Shown: piece after piece, positions 25,392 through 33,830 of the stretch
How positions within the stretch are numbered: position 1 is the stretch's first letter
How the letters are laid out: each line of letters begins with the position of its first letter
Assembly (NCBI GenBank): GCA_013152475.1
Contig: JAADGH010000182.1
Coordinates: 1-47,557, forward strand
Source: Planctomycetota bacterium
GTDB lineage: Bacteria; Planctomycetota; Brocadiia; JAADGH01
Reading direction: 5' to 3'
Length of the DNA stretch: 47,557 nt
Translations under genes and position numbers: made by a program
Notes under the pieces: model-generated
What the model was told of the DNA's origin: nothing
What the model saw: only the letters and a program-made list of their open reading frames with translations
Databases searched by the model: none

Positions 25392-26462
25392 ATGATCCCG
25401 CTCTTTATCGGTTCAATGTCGAGTTATTCCGGAAAGAACATGATCGGTCTCGGCCTCAGTTTGAAACTGAAAGACGACGGCTACAAGGTCGGCTATTTCA
25501 AGCCGATCGGGATCCTGCCGACGCGGGAAGAGAATCTCATCACGGACGAGGACGTGAAGTTCTTCCGGCAGGCGCTCGACCTGACGGACCCCATCGAATC
25601 CATGTGCCCCATCGTCCTGACCGAAAGCGTGGTGAACAAGGTGTTTTCGAACACCTTTACCGGCGCCATCGACAAGATCCGCAAGGCCTTCGAGACCGTC
25701 TCGAAAGACAAGGACATCATGCTCATTGGCGGTATGGGAGACCTGGACCTGGGCACCGCCCTCAGCGCCTCCGGCGCCCAGATCATCGAGGCCCTCGACG
25801 CCAAGGCGATCATGGTCACCAAGTATCTCGACATGGTCTTTTGCACCGACCGAAGCCTGTCCACGCAGACGCACTTGGGAGACCGGCTGGTGGGCATCGT
25901 TGTGAACCGCGCCACGCGCAGGCAAGGCGAGATACTGGAGGACAAGATCATCCCCTTCCTCACCTCCAAGGGCGTGAATATCCTGGGCGTGATCCGAGAG
26001 GACCCGCTCCTCGGCGCCGTTCCCGTCAGCGAACTTGTGGAGTGCCTCCACGCCAAGGTGCTCTGCGCCGAGAGCCACCTGGACGCCCTGGTGGAACGCT
26101 TCAGCATCGGCGCCATGAACGTGGAGAGCGCGCTCCGGTTCTTCCAGCGCCAGCCGAACAAGGGGGTGATCGTCGGCGGCGACCGGCCGGACATCCAACT
26201 GGCCGCCCTGGAGACCTCGACGCGCTGCCTTATCCTCACCGGCGACCTCCACCCCAACGAAATCATCCTTGGGAAGGCCGAGGAGAAGGAGATCCCGATC
26301 CTGCTCGTCAAGAGCGACACGGCAACCACCGTCGATGAGTGCGAGGACCTCTTGGGTCATCTCAGCCTGCGCAGCATGGAGAAGGTGCGCCGGGTCTCGG
26401 AGGTCTTCGAGAGCAATATCGACCACGATCTCATCTACCGGAAACTCGGCCTGAGCAGGTAG
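25392..26462 (+). CDS. BioD-like/DRTGG-domain protein (phosphotransacetylase N-domain-like)
   Basis: 356 residues. ATG 25392 follows the synthetase stop by one base, with GGAGAG just upstream. The N-terminal P-loop domain resembles dethiobiotin synthetase/cobyrinate synthase (AAA_26). LFIGSMSSYSGKNMIGLGL has Asn16 where Walker A normally has Thr/Ser, and DIMLIGGMGDLDLG is the switch region. Residues about 215-320 form a DRTGG domain (NKGVIVGGDRPDIQLAALE), as in the N-terminal half of long Pta enzymes; the phosphotransacetylase half is absent. Likely a nucleotide-dependent regulator or partner of the acyl-CoA synthetase. Enzymatic role unproven. Confidence 0.85.
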   Translation: MIPLFIGSMSSYSGKNMIGLGLSLKLKDDGYKVGYFKPIGILPTREENLITDEDVKFFRQALDLTDPIESMCPIVLTESVVNKVFSNTFTGAIDKIRKAFETVSKDKDIMLIGGMGDLDLGTALSASGAQIIEALDAKAIMVTKYLDMVFCTDRSLSTQTHLGDRLVGIVVNRATRRQGEILEDKIIPFLTSKGVNILGVIREDPLLGAVPVSELVECLHAKVLCAESHLDALVERFSIGAMNVESALRFFQRQPNKGVIVGGDRPDIQLAALETSTRCLILTGDLHPNEIILGKAEEKEIPILLVKSDTATTVDECEDLLGHLSLRSMEKVRRVSEVFESNIDHDLIYRKLGLSR

Positions 26463-26468
26463 AATACG

Positions 26469-28691
26469 ATGACCGCAAAAAAACACGAAGACGGAAATTT
26501 TCGCCGAAGAGTCGGCGGTCCGGGATTGCCTGCCCGTCGCTCGTTTCCGTTGCTGTTCCTCTCCCTCCTCCTTGCCTTCGGCACGGTTCCCGCGCAGGAG
26601 AAGGCCCGGCCCCTCGATCACGAGCGGGGCTGGCGTCCTGCGGCGGGGGAACTGCTCGAGTCGATCCTCGCCAACCGATACGAAACGCGGCAGATCCTTG
26701 CCCTGCGCCCGAAGGACTTTGGCCCGGAGGAGATTGCGCACTACCGCACGCAGGCGCTGACGAAGGCATTCAAGAACGCCGACGAAGAGTTCAAGGGTAA
26801 ATACACGCTCTTTCGTTACGCCCTTGCCCGCCTCACCGCCACGACAGACGACCCGTACGTCGAAAAGGAATTCAAAAACCAATACCTCGCCTTCCAGGAC
26901 TTGTGCCGCTGCCTCTATCGAAAACACGCCTTTGCCAATGTATGGCAGGAGGAAAAGGCGGAGTGGGTCAAGGACCCCTACCCCATCTACAGGCACTTCC
27001 TTAAGGTCTACCTCGACGAGCTGGCTCTCCAGCTCGACGCACGGGAGAACGTGGAGGATCTGAAGGGCCCCTACACACTCGCCGAGGACTACATCCGTTA
27101 CCCCAACGAGATCAACAAGCAACAACTCAAGCAGCTCTACTTCTCGATCAGCCAGTATTTTCAGAGCCGAAACTACACATGGAGCCGCTACATCAACAAG
27201 TACAGGTTCCAAGCGGCCCGCAGGAGGCTCTTCGCCGAGGAGTGGGAGAGGGAGCTGGGGCGCTATCGCCGGGTGCTCCAGCAGAAAGACAACACCCCCG
27301 GCTGGCGCAAATCGCTCAAGCTGGCCTACGGGAGCGCACGGTTCACCTACCTGAGGCTGAAAAAGGAGGCGCAGACCAACTGCCTCCCCTATTTTTCGAA
27401 GGTCGGCATATTTTACCTATCTGATACGGTCGACGACTACCTGAAGAAGATCACCGAAGGGGAAAAACTCGAAAAGCAACGCCAGAAACGGGGCGACAAA
27501 AAAGAGGTGGTGATCTTTATTCATGGTCTCGGTGAGAACCGCACATGCTGGGGGGAGTTCCCCGAACTCCTGGCGCTGGAGGACGTGGCCGACCCGTCGC
27601 TGGGGAAGTACTACCATGTCTATGTCTTCCAGTACGCCACGCAGGAGAAATCAAAAGGGGTCGAGAACTTCGTCCGCGAGCTGGCCGGGTTCATCGACCA
27701 GATCAAGAGCAAAGAAAAGGTGGAGAAGGTCGCCCTCATCGGCCACAGCTTCGGCGGGGTGATCTCGCTTCGCTACCTGGTGAGCAAAGACCCGGCCACC
27801 GGGACGCCCTGGCGCGACAACGTCGATCGATTCGTGGGGATCGCGCCGTCGCTTCACGGGAGCCATCTGGCCAATGTGGTGGTCGGGATGTTCGGGGAAA
27901 AAGAGAGGAAGTTTGAGCGAAACCTGCCCCCCTTCGCTAAGGGGATGCCCTTTGTAGGCAAGATGGGCGACCTCCAGATCAAGCAGAATCAGGTCGGCAG
28001 CAATGTGAATCTCACATCCTTCGAGACACTGGACCGCCAGAAGTATCTGAAGGGGGTGAAAACGCTGATGATTGTCGGCGACCCACGGAATCCATTGGAC
28101 CTTTTCGCACCCGGCGGACGCAGCGAGGATGACGACCTCGTGAAGACCTTCAGCGCCAATCTCAACCACATCTTCCTGGACGGCCCTTCAGCCAACCAGA
28201 ACATCGGATACCACGGCGCAGAGGTCCGGTATGCCGACAAGACCCACTTCGCCATCATCAAAGCGATGGACCGGAAACATATCAGCTACCGGTACGTAAG
28301 CTCCTTCCTCAAGGGCGACCTGCTGCCGCAGCAGGACCCTGACGAGTTCGATGTCAAGTATTTCCTCGTCGCGTTGCGCGTTTTCCCCGCTGGCTACGCG
28401 GAACCCAATCGCCCCTTCCTGCCGGACAAGCAGCGGAGCGCCACGGGGGAGCTGCTCGTGCCGGGACTGAAGGTGGAGGTATCGGGCTCGCGGTGCGTAG
28501 ACTTTCACAAGCGCCAATGGAACCTCGGCACCGGCGTGTACTTCGTGGAGGGGCACATCAAACGGCCGAAGGTGGAGGAAAAGCTGACCGTCCGACTCTC
28601 CGCCGAGGGCTACGAGCCGAAGACCCTGGCACTCCCCATCCGCTCCGGGCAGACGACCTACGCCGTCGATCTCCTTCTGGAGAAAAAGTAG
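26469..28691 (+). CDS. Secreted alpha/beta hydrolase with large helical N-terminal domain
   Basis: 740 residues. A long basic n-region is followed by signal segment FPLLFLSLLLAFGTVPAQ. Residues 45-340 are mostly helical and charged, without a recognised family. The hydrolase domain begins KKEVVIFIHGLGENRTCWG (oxyanion HG), with nucleophile Ser427 in LIGHSFGGVISL. It continues KTLMIVGDPRNPLDLF and a candidate His in ADKTHFAII. A C-terminal beta segment (630-740) resembles a PEGA-like or transthyretin-like domain (KLTVRLSAEGYEPKTL). Lipase/PGAP1-like esterase is the nearest description. It follows the BioD-like gene by 6 bp, so it is probably co-transcribed, though the functional link is unclear. 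Confidence 0.8.
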   Translation: MTAKKHEDGNFRRRVGGPGLPARRSFPLLFLSLLLAFGTVPAQEKARPLDHERGWRPAAGELLESILANRYETRQILALRPKDFGPEEIAHYRTQALTKAFKNADEEFKGKYTLFRYALARLTATTDDPYVEKEFKNQYLAFQDLCRCLYRKHAFANVWQEEKAEWVKDPYPIYRHFLKVYLDELALQLDARENVEDLKGPYTLAEDYIRYPNEINKQQLKQLYFSISQYFQSRNYTWSRYINKYRFQAARRRLFAEEWERELGRYRRVLQQKDNTPGWRKSLKLAYGSARFTYLRLKKEAQTNCLPYFSKVGIFYLSDTVDDYLKKITEGEKLEKQRQKRGDKKEVVIFIHGLGENRTCWGEFPELLALEDVADPSLGKYYHVYVFQYATQEKSKGVENFVRELAGFIDQIKSKEKVEKVALIGHSFGGVISLRYLVSKDPATGTPWRDNVDRFVGIAPSLHGSHLANVVVGMFGEKERKFERNLPPFAKGMPFVGKMGDLQIKQNQVGSNVNLTSFETLDRQKYLKGVKTLMIVGDPRNPLDLFAPGGRSEDDDLVKTFSANLNHIFLDGPSANQNIGYHGAEVRYADKTHFAIIKAMDRKHISYRYVSSFLKGDLLPQQDPDEFDVKYFLVALRVFPAGYAEPNRPFLPDKQRSATGELLVPGLKVEVSGSRCVDFHKRQWNLGTGVYFVEGHIKRPKVEEKLTVRLSAEGYEPKTLALPIRSGQTTYAVDLLLEKK

Positions 28692-28814
28692 CTGCCGGAC
28701 GGTCACACCACAGCCGTACAAACATGACCTCCAGGACATCGGACACATCCGGGAGGCCGCATTTACTGAGCGAGTGTCCGGGAGCCATCAGTCCCTGGCG
28801 CCACGCATATCGTT

Positions 28815-29939
28815 TCACGGGCGGTCGGTGGTAGTCGTCGTCTTCCGGCCAAACCCGATAATCTCCGTCTGGCTGCTGCCGCTGCATGGCGGCGCACCGC
28901 CATCTCGAATGTGGCCGCGATTCAGCTTGCGGTTGAAGACGCTCCGCTTGAGAAGATTGTTCCGGAAATGGGCGTCCCGGCGGAAGTCGTTCACGTGAAT
29001 CGGCCCGGTGGGCCACAGGCCCCCCCCGCCCGGTCCCGCAACGGCCACTTGCCACGGCATGGTGTTCTCGAACCGGTGCCGGAACGGCGCCAAACCGGCC
29101 AACTGACCGGTGAAACGGCGCTTCGTCTTCATGATGATTGTGATTGATGCGCCCGGCGGCAGGGACTGGATCGCACCGCCGAAGAGATTGAAGCTGCCGC
29201 CCTGCCCGTCACCAAGATTCACCGTGTTGCCGTCGGCATCGAGCAGTTGCAGCGGTCCGCCGCTCGCCACGATCTGGAATTTGCCCTTGATCAAAAAGTT
29301 AAGGGAAAGCGCATGTGCGCTATTCTTGCCGTTGACAATCCGAATGCCGCCCGGCACTCGGATAACACGAACATTCGACCCCGCGTTCTGCTGCCACCCC
29401 ACACCACCAAGGAAATCCTGCGGCATGTAGGTGCCCTCTCCAACGTTCAGACTGTAGCTCCCGTTCCACGACACAGTAAACTGGCTCGAACACCCGCGCA
29501 CGGCGGCCACGCCGTCGGGCAGCTCGAACATCGTTTTTCCCGTGGACTTCGGCTCGATGAAGTTCCACACCTTCCCCACCACGATGCGAATGCGCCGCTC
29601 GACCACCTTCTGCTGGGCGGCCGTCTGCACCTTCGCCTCGGGAGGGTTGATTACGATCAGCGTCTCCTCCGAGAGCTTCAGGATCGACCCGTCCTCGAAG
29701 AGAACACTCGCGGTTCCCTTCTTCGTCTGGACCATGTCGGCATCGATGAGCGACCCGTTGCGGATCATCTTGCCAACCTGCACGGGCTGGATGATCTCCT
29801 CGCCACGCTGGATATGGACATCCCCCGTGAACTCGGATATCCGCGCAATGCCCTCCTGGCCGACGGCCACGCCGCAGCAGACCGCGATCAGGACAAGAAC
29901 GCCCAGGATCTGGGTTGTTTTGCCTGCCATCGCATTCAT
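28815..29939 (-). CDS. FecR-domain secreted protein (first of two)
   Basis: 374 residues from ATG 29939; GGAGG is about 8 nt upstream, and ATGs at 29945 and 29930 are less well spaced. A signal peptide (LGVLVLIAVCCGVAVGQ) is followed by a FecR beta-domain: SEFTGDVHIQRG, GSLIDADMVQTKKGTASVLFEDGSILKLSEET, and FELPDGVAAVRGCSSQF. The remainder is beta-rich and ends in a low-complexity basic tail with GGGG and TTTTT. These stand-alone FecR proteins lack the anti-sigma helix and have no sigma factor next to them, so they are more likely envelope-structural or sensing proteins than FecR regulators. It is 109 bp downstream of the second FecR gene. Confidence 0.82.
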   Translation of the reverse strand: MNAMAGKTTQILGVLVLIAVCCGVAVGQEGIARISEFTGDVHIQRGEEIIQPVQVGKMIRNGSLIDADMVQTKKGTASVLFEDGSILKLSEETLIVINPPEAKVQTAAQQKVVERRIRIVVGKVWNFIEPKSTGKTMFELPDGVAAVRGCSSQFTVSWNGSYSLNVGEGTYMPQDFLGGVGWQQNAGSNVRVIRVPGGIRIVNGKNSAHALSLNFLIKGKFQIVASGGPLQLLDADGNTVNLGDGQGGSFNLFGGAIQSLPPGASITIIMKTKRRFTGQLAGLAPFRHRFENTMPWQVAVAGPGGGGLWPTGPIHVNDFRRDAHFRNNLLKRSVFNRKLNRGHIRDGGAPPCSGSSQTEIIGFGRKTTTTTDRP

Positions 29940-30048
29940 TTCCATGCCTCCTCTGTACGTAAACCGCGTACGGAATCGGTTCCTGGGGGGTCACTTATAA
30001 TTGTAACACATGATTTGCCATTCGGTCGGAAAAATCGTGAATTTTTTT

Positions 30049-31083
30049 CTACCAAGACCCCTGAACCACCGAAATCCGCCCCTTTGAGCCCCGATACCGG
30101 GTCTCTGAAAGCGATCCCGCCGCCGTCTGCTCGAAGGCCCCATCCAGCGCCGTCACGTAGGAAGTCGGTGAGCCGACTTGAATTATGGACAGGAATCCCT
30201 TGCTCCCAACCCGCACGCGAACCGTCCCAAAGCTTGATGCGGCCTTGATCGTGTAGAATGTTCCCCCTTTGCTCTGGCCGCTGCCGGCAGACACCAGCTC
30301 CAATTCCGTGAACGGCCGCATGAGGAGGATCGTACCATCGGGGAAGGAAATCTCCGCCTGACCGTCAATTCCCGTGAAAACCTGCGTCCCGACGGCCACC
30401 GCCGCCCCCTCCCTCGCCGGGGTCCACGCCTTGCCAGCAGGCATGATCCACACGTCTCGCTGAACAGCGGCAATAAGGCCGGATATCTTCGTCGAGGCCG
30501 GCATCACCCCCGCCGTCACGGCCAGAATCACGCGCCCCTGTGCGGCCTTTGTCTCCTCCGAGACCTTCGGTTCCACGGCCTCAATGTCGATCTTCACAAG
30601 GTCTCCCTGCGCTCCGCCCTTCGCACGAAGGCGCGTCGCCAGCCCATGGAGCGAAACAACCAGGGCCACGCCACCGCCGACCTCCTCACCCGGCCGTCCC
30701 CCGCCCATCAGGCCGTTGTTCGCACATTCCTTCAGGGCCGTCCTCTCCGACAGACCGAACAGGACGTCCCCGAGTCCCTTCTTCAGACCAGCCGCGTTAA
30801 AGAGCATGACGGCGAGCTTCCCCTTCGTCAAGGGCGCGTCGGCCTTCAGGTCCCATTTTTTGTTCGTGATGTCCCTCTGGCCGAGGGCGCTCAGCGCCTG
30901 ATCGAAGGGCAGAATCGTCCCTTCCCCACTTATGGCAAAGGCGACGCCGCGGACGCCGTCCGCAACCGTCACGCTTTCCTTCGCCGTCAGGCCCGTGATG
31001 AACTCTGCTTGGTTCTCCGCACGGACAACAAGGGAGAGCAAGAGGATAGCCAGAACGGCCGAGCCGAATAGGACGCGCCTCAC
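30049..31083 (-). CDS. FecR-domain secreted protein (second) with SLH-like N-terminal module
   Basis: 344 residues. Signal peptide VLFGSAVLAILLLSLVVRA. Residues about 45-150 form a helical module (KWDLKADAPLTKGKLAVMLF, LSERTALKECANNGLMGGG) reminiscent of surface-layer-homology-like repeats. A FecR-type region follows from about 210: VWIMPAGKAWTPAREGAAV, GTQVFTGIDGQAEISFPDGT and LMRPFTELELV. It starts 20 bp after the beta-barrel gene stop, so the two are one operon. The role is probably at the cell surface alongside the barrel. The N-terminal assignment is by resemblance only. Confidence 0.75.
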   Translation of the reverse strand: MRRVLFGSAVLAILLLSLVVRAENQAEFITGLTAKESVTVADGVRGVAFAISGEGTILPFDQALSALGQRDITNKKWDLKADAPLTKGKLAVMLFNAAGLKKGLGDVLFGLSERTALKECANNGLMGGGRPGEEVGGGVALVVSLHGLATRLRAKGGAQGDLVKIDIEAVEPKVSEETKAAQGRVILAVTAGVMPASTKISGLIAAVQRDVWIMPAGKAWTPAREGAAVAVGTQVFTGIDGQAEISFPDGTILLMRPFTELELVSAGSGQSKGGTFYTIKAASSFGTVRVRVGSKGFLSIIQVGSPTSYVTALDGAFEQTAAGSLSETRYRGSKGRISVVQGSW

Positions 31084-31103
31084 GTTGCCACCTCTCTTTC
31101 TGT

Positions 31104-32564
31104 TCAGAATCGATAGGTAAAGTTAAACATGAAGTAATCGTTCATGCGCCGTCTCTCAAACGCCCTGCCCGGGAAGAACATGCCGTACTCCACGCCGACC
31201 GAGACATCCCGCAGGGGGTCCCACGTCGCGAAGAAATCCAGCTCCTGGCCGACCCCTTTGTGATCCCGGATGGCGGCCTGGTCGGAGATGCCGCCGGTGA
31301 GCTTGTCCTTTTGGAACACATAGTGAGTAAAACCAAACCGGAGGCTCTCGAAGGTCTTCCGGTCGTAGAAGGGATTGATGGAAAAGCCGGCGCGGTAGAT
31401 GTGCAGGTTGCTCACCATCGGGTCCAGCACGTACCCCACCGGCACGTATCCGAACTCCATGAAGCCCCGGTCGTGGGTGTGGGCCAGGTTGCCGCCGATG
31501 GTGCTGCCGGGGATCAGCCGGTCGGCATCGCCGGACCCGTGGATATATCCGAGGGAAAACACCGGCCGCCCCGGATGCTTGACCTCGTAGTCCATGCCCA
31601 TATCCACGGCATAGGCCCGGATCGGGTCCTTGTGGATGTTCATGGGCGTCGGCACGTAGGTGGTAAACCCGAAAGGGTCCACAATCGCACGATTCTCGAT
31701 GCTCTCGCCCATGGTCGTGCCGGACTGCCGGATGTACTCGGCATAATACGTCAGCCCCGGCAGGGGCTCTCCTTCGGCGCCCAGGCCAAGATACCGGGCG
31801 TTGTAGCTGTAATTGCGGAACGGGTCTCGCGGGTGCTCATCACTGTGGTCATCCTCCGTCATGAAGAAGATATAGGGCTGGAAGGGCTTGGAGAGCTCAT
31901 ACCGCATCTCCCCGGCAAAAAAGCGGCGGTCGTTGTCCCTGCCGGGGACGCTGGTATCGATGTTGGCATAGTAGCCGATGGTCTTGGCCCCCCAGAGCTG
32001 GGTGCGCAGCTTCCCCCAGGCAATCTCGCCCTTGATTCCGTCGCTGATGTCGGAGTAGGTCAGCCCATGACCGAGGGTGAAGTACTGCCGGCCGACGGTC
32101 ACTTGTCCCTGGAATCGCTGTCCTGCGACCTCACGTATCTTGAACAGATTGCCCAAGTCCGCAAGATAGTACAGCTCTTCGAGGTCGCCCGCGAAGCCGT
32201 GGAATTCCGTATTGTTCGTAAAATCCTCGTCAAGATAGGTCATTCGGAACCGCGAGTAGAAGCGGTGGGTGTTCTGGAGCTCCAGGTCGAGCCACACGTT
32301 CGTGTCGCTGGTGAAGGCGGAGATGCTGGGCAAGCGGGAGTATTTGTTGCCGATCTTCTCGTAGATGAGAGAGGTATTCCCCCCGTAGTCCAGGAGCAGC
32401 CAGTCGGGCAGCCCTTCCTCACGGTAGCCCACCTTGGCCTTGTGGGCCTCGCTGGCCTGCTTGCGGCGGCGCTCCTCCTCCGCGCGCGACGCCTGGGCCA
32501 CGGCAATGGATGAAGACAGCAGACCAACCACAAGGAGCACGATAGCGACTGTTCGGTATCTCAT
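31104..32564 (-). CDS. Outer-membrane beta-barrel, alginate-export (AlgE)-like
   Basis: 486 residues from ATG 32564 (AGGAAA upstream); the frame is open to 32600. A signal peptide is followed by a short charged helix (RAEEERRRKQASEAHKAK). A long series of alternating polar/hydrophobic strands begins NTHRFYSRFRMTYLDEDF and contains VTVGRQYFTLGHGLTYSD, typical of Alginate_exp. It ends YFMFNFTYRF with the C-terminal Phe needed by the BAM machine. The length fits an 18-strand porin. It could pass acidic oligosaccharides across the outer membrane, matching the lyases nearby, and is a candidate for the uptake channel missing through the absence of SusC/D. Confidence 0.85.
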   Translation of the reverse strand: MRYRTVAIVLLVVGLLSSSIAVAQASRAEEERRRKQASEAHKAKVGYREEGLPDWLLLDYGGNTSLIYEKIGNKYSRLPSISAFTSDTNVWLDLELQNTHRFYSRFRMTYLDEDFTNNTEFHGFAGDLEELYYLADLGNLFKIREVAGQRFQGQVTVGRQYFTLGHGLTYSDISDGIKGEIAWGKLRTQLWGAKTIGYYANIDTSVPGRDNDRRFFAGEMRYELSKPFQPYIFFMTEDDHSDEHPRDPFRNYSYNARYLGLGAEGEPLPGLTYYAEYIRQSGTTMGESIENRAIVDPFGFTTYVPTPMNIHKDPIRAYAVDMGMDYEVKHPGRPVFSLGYIHGSGDADRLIPGSTIGGNLAHTHDRGFMEFGYVPVGYVLDPMVSNLHIYRAGFSINPFYDRKTFESLRFGFTHYVFQKDKLTGGISDQAAIRDHKGVGQELDFFATWDPLRDVSVGVEYGMFFPGRAFERRRMNDYFMFNFTYRF

Positions 32565-32610
32565 GCGATTTCCTGTCGCAACAGGGCAGATATCTGACAC
32601 GCGGAGGGCG

Positions 32611-32619
32611 CCCCCCCCC
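32611..32619. repeat. C9 homopolymer tract in the 5' leader of the beta-barrel gene
   Basis: Nine consecutive C on the plus strand (G9 in the mRNA) between the promoter and ATG 32564, about 46 nt before the start codon. Tracts of this length slip during replication. Confidence 0.6.
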
Positions 32620-32640
32620 GGCTCTCACGCATGATTCGGC

Positions 32641-32669
32641 ACCTTAACATATAACAGCCCGAATGTCAA
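32641..32669 (-). promoter_or_regulatory. Promoter of the beta-barrel/FecR operon
   Basis: Minus strand TTGACA (32664-32669), 17 bp, TAAGGT (32641-32646) with TG one base upstream (extended -10). The leader runs from about 32634 to 32564 and contains the G9 tract. Confidence 0.5.
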
Positions 32670-32709
32670 CATCCTATGCCAATCGGTGTAGCTGCGGCAG
32701 CTTCGCCGA

Positions 32710-33726
32710 TCAGAACCTCCCCGTTCGCGACTCGTATTTCGTCGGCTTACCCAGCGTTTCGCCTCCGTGCGACACCCACCAGGCGACCCATTCGATGATC
32801 TGATCGGGAGAAACGGTCGTAGGGCCGAAGGCCCTCTCACATGCCGTCGCATCGGCCAGGAGAGCGCTTTTGCTCTCGGTCCCGACAAGCTTCGGCGCCT
32901 TGTCCATCAGCTTACCCAGCTTCCGGGCAATCTCGCGGACCGAGAGGATCTCCTTGCCCGTCAGGTTGATGATCCGCGCCGGGCTCTCGCACAAGGGGAA
33001 GGACCGCGCCAGGGCGCTGTTGGCGTCGCCCTGCCAGATTTGATTGACATGGCCCATGGACAAATCGATCTCCTTGCCCTCCCGAATCTTCGTAGCAATG
33101 TCGAGAACGATGCCGTACCGCAGCTCCGTGGCGTAGAAAAGCCGCACAATCAGGGTCGGTGTGCCATGGCGCTCGGCATGGAACTGCACCAGGCGTTCGC
33201 CGCCAAGCCGCGACTGGGCGTATTCGCCGATGGGTCCCACTTCAGACGACTCGTCGGCCCCGCCCTCGGATACGTTTGTGTAGTTGTAAACGTTGCCGGA
33301 CGAAATATACACGACACGCGACCCCGAAAAACGCTGCATCACCTTGCCGGGCAGCATCGTGTTCATAGCCCAGGTCATCGGCTCGTTTCCCGTAGCGCCG
33401 AACTTGAACCCGGCCATCATGTAAATGTTCGGCGCATCGGGCAGGTCGGCCAGGGCCTGGTCGTCTAAAAGATCGCACTTGATCGTCTTGACACCGACCG
33501 ATTTCAGGTAGTCCTTCATATCCGGCTTCGAGAAGCGCGCTACGCCGATGACCGATTTCGCGCCGGCCCGAACGAGAAGCTCGGCCAGCGTAGGCCCCAT
33601 CTTCCCCGCTACGCCGAGGATCATGATATCGCCCTTAATCTTTGCAACGGCTTCCTTCACCCTCTCCGAGGGCGTCGTCATTTGCTGGATCAGTTCTTCT
33701 TCCGTCTTGATGGGTCCCGCGGTCAA
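32710..33726 (-). CDS. NAD-dependent epimerase/dehydratase (SDR) with TTG start
   Basis: 338 residues if started at TTG 33726, which has GGGAGG 8 nt upstream. The ATG-led frame to 33798 runs through the promoter and is rejected. Rossmann motif MILGVAGKMGPTLAE (GxxGxxG), then VVYISSGNVYNY (catalytic Ser region) and GEYAQSRLGGE. In the last, the usual YxxxK reads Tyr-x-x-x-Arg, an unusual substitution for a catalytic Lys. The C-terminus carries NLTGKEILSVREIARKLG, as in nucleotide-sugar epimerases. Probably a sugar epimerase or reductase acting on a glycan breakdown product. Divergent from the second lyase, with which it shares the promoter region. Confidence 0.83.
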   Translation of the reverse strand: MTAGPIKTEEELIQQMTTPSERVKEAVAKIKGDIMILGVAGKMGPTLAELLVRAGAKSVIGVARFSKPDMKDYLKSVGVKTIKCDLLDDQALADLPDAPNIYMMAGFKFGATGNEPMTWAMNTMLPGKVMQRFSGSRVVYISSGNVYNYTNVSEGGADESSEVGPIGEYAQSRLGGERLVQFHAERHGTPTLIVRLFYATELRYGIVLDIATKIREGKEIDLSMGHVNQIWQGDANSALARSFPLCESPARIINLTGKEILSVREIARKLGKLMDKAPKLVGTESKSALLADATACERAFGPTTVSPDQIIEWVAWWVSHGGETLGKPTKYESRTGRF

Positions 33727-33746
33727 TGTTCGATCCTCCCAAATGC

Positions 33747-33774
33747 TTGACTTTAACGAATGGCTTGGGATAAT
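33747..33774 (+). promoter_or_regulatory. Promoter of the second heparinase-like gene
   Basis: TTGACT (33747-33752), 16 bp, GATAAT (33769-33774). Start near 33781, 50 nt before ATG 33831. Confidence 0.55.
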
Positions 33775-33798
33775 AGCACAAGCCGGCCTGGTTTCCAA
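33770..33798 (-). promoter_or_regulatory. Promoter of the epimerase gene, overlapping the divergent lyase promoter
   Basis: Minus strand TTGGAA (33793-33798), 17 bp, TATTAT (33770-33775) with TG one base upstream. The -10 box shares five base pairs with the plus-strand -10 at 33769-33774, so polymerase can occupy only one at a time. Confidence 0.55.
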
Positions 33799-33830
33799 TG
33801 GTTTTCGACACTTTTCACGGGAGAACGGCC

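Noticed and set aside
25413..27212. 599-codon ORF antisense to the BioD-like and hydrolase genes
   Set aside because: Spans the junction of two well-supported genes and carries no domain.
33727..33798. N-terminal extension of the epimerase from ATG 33798
   Set aside because: It would begin upstream of the mapped -10 and overlap the divergent promoter. TTG 33726 has a proper ribosome site.
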